Positions 62,397 through 64,000 of a DNA stretch of 64,000 nt are shown piece by piece (position 1 is the first letter of the stretch; each line of letters begins with the position of its first letter). Both the position numbers and the translations under genes were made by a program. The stretch spans positions 682,001 to 746,000 of the forward strand of contig CAVSCR010000007.1 in the NCBI GenBank assembly GCA_963726575.1. The letters are read 5' to 3'. The notes below the pieces were generated by a model that was not told the origin of the DNA, made no database searches, and saw only the letters and a program-made list of their open reading frames with translations. The stretch is from CAVSCR01 sp963726575 (GTDB taxonomy: Bacteria; Actinomycetota; Actinomycetes; JAHEKZ01).

Positions 62397-64000
62397 ATGA
62401 CTGAAGGCGTGCCGCCCGAGGGGAACCTGCGGACGTTCCTGATCGGGGACGTGCGTGGCTACACCAGGTTCACCGCCGAGCATGGGGACGCGGCGGCCGC
62501 TGCGCTGGCTACGACGTTCGCGGCGCTGGCGCGTGACGCCACCGAGGCCCGTTCGGGGCGGGTGATCGAGCTTCGCGGCGATGAGGTGCTGGCGGTGTTC
62601 GCTTCAACCGCCCAGGCGGTGCGTGCCGCCCTCGAGCTCCAGACGACGTGCGCCGAGGAGACGGCGATCGACCCGTCGCTCCCGCTGCTGGTGGGGATCG
62701 GGATCGCCGCGGGCGAGCCCGTCCCGGTGGAAGACGGATACCGGGGCGTCGCGCTGAACCTGGCGGCGCGGCTGTGCTCGACGGCGGCCGCCGGCGAGGT
62801 GAACGTGAGTGCCTGGGTCGCCGACCTCGCGGGGCTCGATCACGAGGTCAGGTTCTTGGACCGCGGTACCGTCGAGCTCAAGGGCTTCCCCGAGCCCGTC
62901 GCCTACCTGTCGGCGACCAAGCCTGATGGCCGTGCGCCGTTCATCCAGATCGGATCCCCACCCCCGGGAGGGCTGCCCGTCCAGCTCGACACCTCCCTGC
63001 CGATGGTCGGACGCGAGCACGAGATGCGGTGGGCGAGGGGAACGTTGCGGCAGGCGCGCCGGGGGGCAGGGCGCGTCGTGTTCGTATCCGGGCAAAGCGG
63101 TATCGGGAAGACCAGGCTCGCTGCGCAACTGGCGCTGGAAGCCGAATCGATGGGGGCCGTGGTCCGCTACGCGGGAGCGGGCGGCACGGCGGTGGCGGAC
63201 ATGCTGGGGGCGATCGGGTCGGCGCGCACGGCGGCCGAGCCGACCCTCGTCGTGCTCGACGATCTCGATGCCGCGGGCGATCAGACGGCGGTGGCGCTCG
63301 CCCACGCCGTGACATCCATCCAGACGCGGCCCGTGATGGTGATGGCCCTGGTGCAAGACCCCGGCGCCACGGCCGCCCTCGCCTCAGTGGTGGAGCGCGT
63401 GGATGAGCGCGGGGACGGCCACAGGCCGTTGGGCGTCTTGGATCCCGACGACGTCAGGGAGGTGTGCCGGACCTACGCCGGAGACGATCTCTCCGAGGCT
63501 CCCCTGGAGTCGATCGCTCGCTCCTCGGGCGGCGTGCCGGGACGGATCCACGAGCTCGCCAGCGAGTGGGCGCACGACGAGGCATCGCGTCGGCTGACGG
63601 CGGCGGCCGAATGGTTCGCGGCCGGCCGGGAGCGCCGGACGGCCGGCCTCGGCTTCGCCAACAACGTGATCGGCCTCAAGTTGGACCGGCTTTATCGCGT
63701 CCCTGACAGTGAGGACGACCAGACCTCCTGTCCCTATATGGGGCTCGCCTCGTTCCGGGCCGAGGACGCAGGCTCCTTCTTCGGCCGGGAGGCCCTCGTC
63801 GGGGAGCTCGCGGCCCGCATCGTCGGCGTCGGCCTGCTCGGCGTGATCGGCGCGTCGGGCTCGGGCAAGACGTCCCTGCTGGCGGCCGGGCTCCGATCCT
63901 CCCTTGCGGCCGGCCTCCTGCCCGGGAGCGCATCGTGGCGACAGGTGGCGATGCGCCCGGGCGAACACCCCATGGCGGAGCTGCGCCGCGCGCTCGATGG
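62397..64000 (+). CDS. Nucleotidyl cyclase fused to STAND ATPase and nSTAND1 (3' end cut by window)
   Basis: An open frame from the ATG at 62397 to the window end, at least 534 residues. The class III cyclase domain (10-170) keeps metal aspartates Asp18 (LIGDVRGYTRF) and Asp62 (ELRGDEVLAVF) and ALNLAARL. A first ATPase follows with GQSGIGKT at 232-239 and VVLDDLDAA. From about residue 448 the nSTAND1 opening SCPYMGLASFRAEDAGSFFGRE leads to a second Walker A, GASGSGKT, at 485-492. nSTAND1 proteins usually continue into WD40 or TPR sensor repeats, here beyond the window. Such multi-NTPase proteins are signal-transduction or anti-phage candidates; the trigger is unknown. It has a clean frame despite the damaged neighbourhood. 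Confidence 0.85.
   Translation, partial: MTEGVPPEGNLRTFLIGDVRGYTRFTAEHGDAAAAALATTFAALARDATEARSGRVIELRGDEVLAVFASTAQAVRAALELQTTCAEETAIDPSLPLLVGIGIAAGEPVPVEDGYRGVALNLAARLCSTAAAGEVNVSAWVADLAGLDHEVRFLDRGTVELKGFPEPVAYLSATKPDGRAPFIQIGSPPPGGLPVQLDTSLPMVGREHEMRWARGTLRQARRGAGRVVFVSGQSGIGKTRLAAQLALEAESMGAVVRYAGAGGTAVADMLGAIGSARTAAEPTLVVLDDLDAAGDQTAVALAHAVTSIQTRPVMVMALVQDPGATAALASVVERVDERGDGHRPLGVLDPDDVREVCRTYAGDDLSEAPLESIARSSGGVPGRIHELASEWAHDEASRRLTAAAEWFAAGRERRTAGLGFANNVIGLKLDRLYRVPDSEDDQTSCPYMGLASFRAEDAGSFFGREALVGELAARIVGVGLLGVIGASGSGKTSLLAAGLRSSLAAGLLPGSASWRQVAMRPGEHPMAELRRALD

Noticed and set aside
57650..64000. Direct repeat of the tRNA-Lys 3' end as the far attachment site of an island
   Set aside because: No second copy of the tRNA-Lys 3' sequence is visible up to the window end; it could lie beyond.

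Overview
This 64 kb window is chromosomal DNA from a high-GC Gram-positive bacterium, an actinobacterium. The signs are HspR, BldC, DUF3151, DUF3073 and the SCP_3 protein, deazaflavin (F420)-type proteins, many GTG starts, very high G+C and the actinobacterial order of purine genes. I cannot fix the genus; the non-Streptomyces orders (Kineosporiales or Propionibacteriales type) are my guess only.

Layout. 1-4.7 kb: heat-shock operon (end of grpE, dnaJ, hspR, clpB). 4.8-13.1 kb: housekeeping genes (DapC-like aminotransferase, short-chain dehydrogenase, alpha/beta hydrolase, ABC-2 exporter, pyrE, lemA, dedA, SpoU methylase, fbaA). 13.1-17.7 kb: a three-domain kinase-like/M23-like/aminotransferase protein, then an AbiEi-like gene flanked by two copies of one 69-bp hairpin, then the DUF3151 gene. 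17.7-39.9 kb: purine region with purA, purD, purB, purC, purS, purQ, purL, purF and purM. It is interrupted by a class III aminotransferase, a peptidase S51, PPOX, galE, a nitroreductase and a polyamine-type ABC operon (potA-D-B-C) joined to kynureninase and a kynurenine-formamidase-like hydrolase. 39.9-46 kb: DUF3073, a Leu/Val dehydrogenase, BldC with a Pro-rich tail, a c-di-AMP riboswitch in front of an NlpC/P60 hydrolase, aquaporin, glutamate decarboxylase. 46-50 kb: a tRNA-Glu/Asp/Phe cluster split by a cyclase-ATPase gene. 50-57.6 kb: MFS exporter, a variant CDGSH protein coupled to a variant ureohydrolase, and a two-component system.

57.65-64 kb is a separate accessory region starting exactly at tRNA-Lys. 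It has ~100-bp inverted repeats 4 kb apart (57733-57833 and 61782-61879). Inside are a decayed nucleotidyl cyclase, a compact tyrosine-recombinase element bounded by 24-bp inverted repeats (58855-59896), a membrane-protein ORF and a quinone oxidoreductase. An IS481 remnant and a cyclase-STAND-nSTAND1 signalling protein follow; the latter runs off the window.

Two themes cut across the window. First, three unrelated families of intergenic palindromic repeats (69, ~72 and ~67 bp, two copies each) sit at gene 3' ends, and three genes take their stop codon from inside such a repeat. Second, purB, the NlpC gene and the integrase each carry what looks like a one-base frameshift, so either sequence errors or recent gene damage must be considered.
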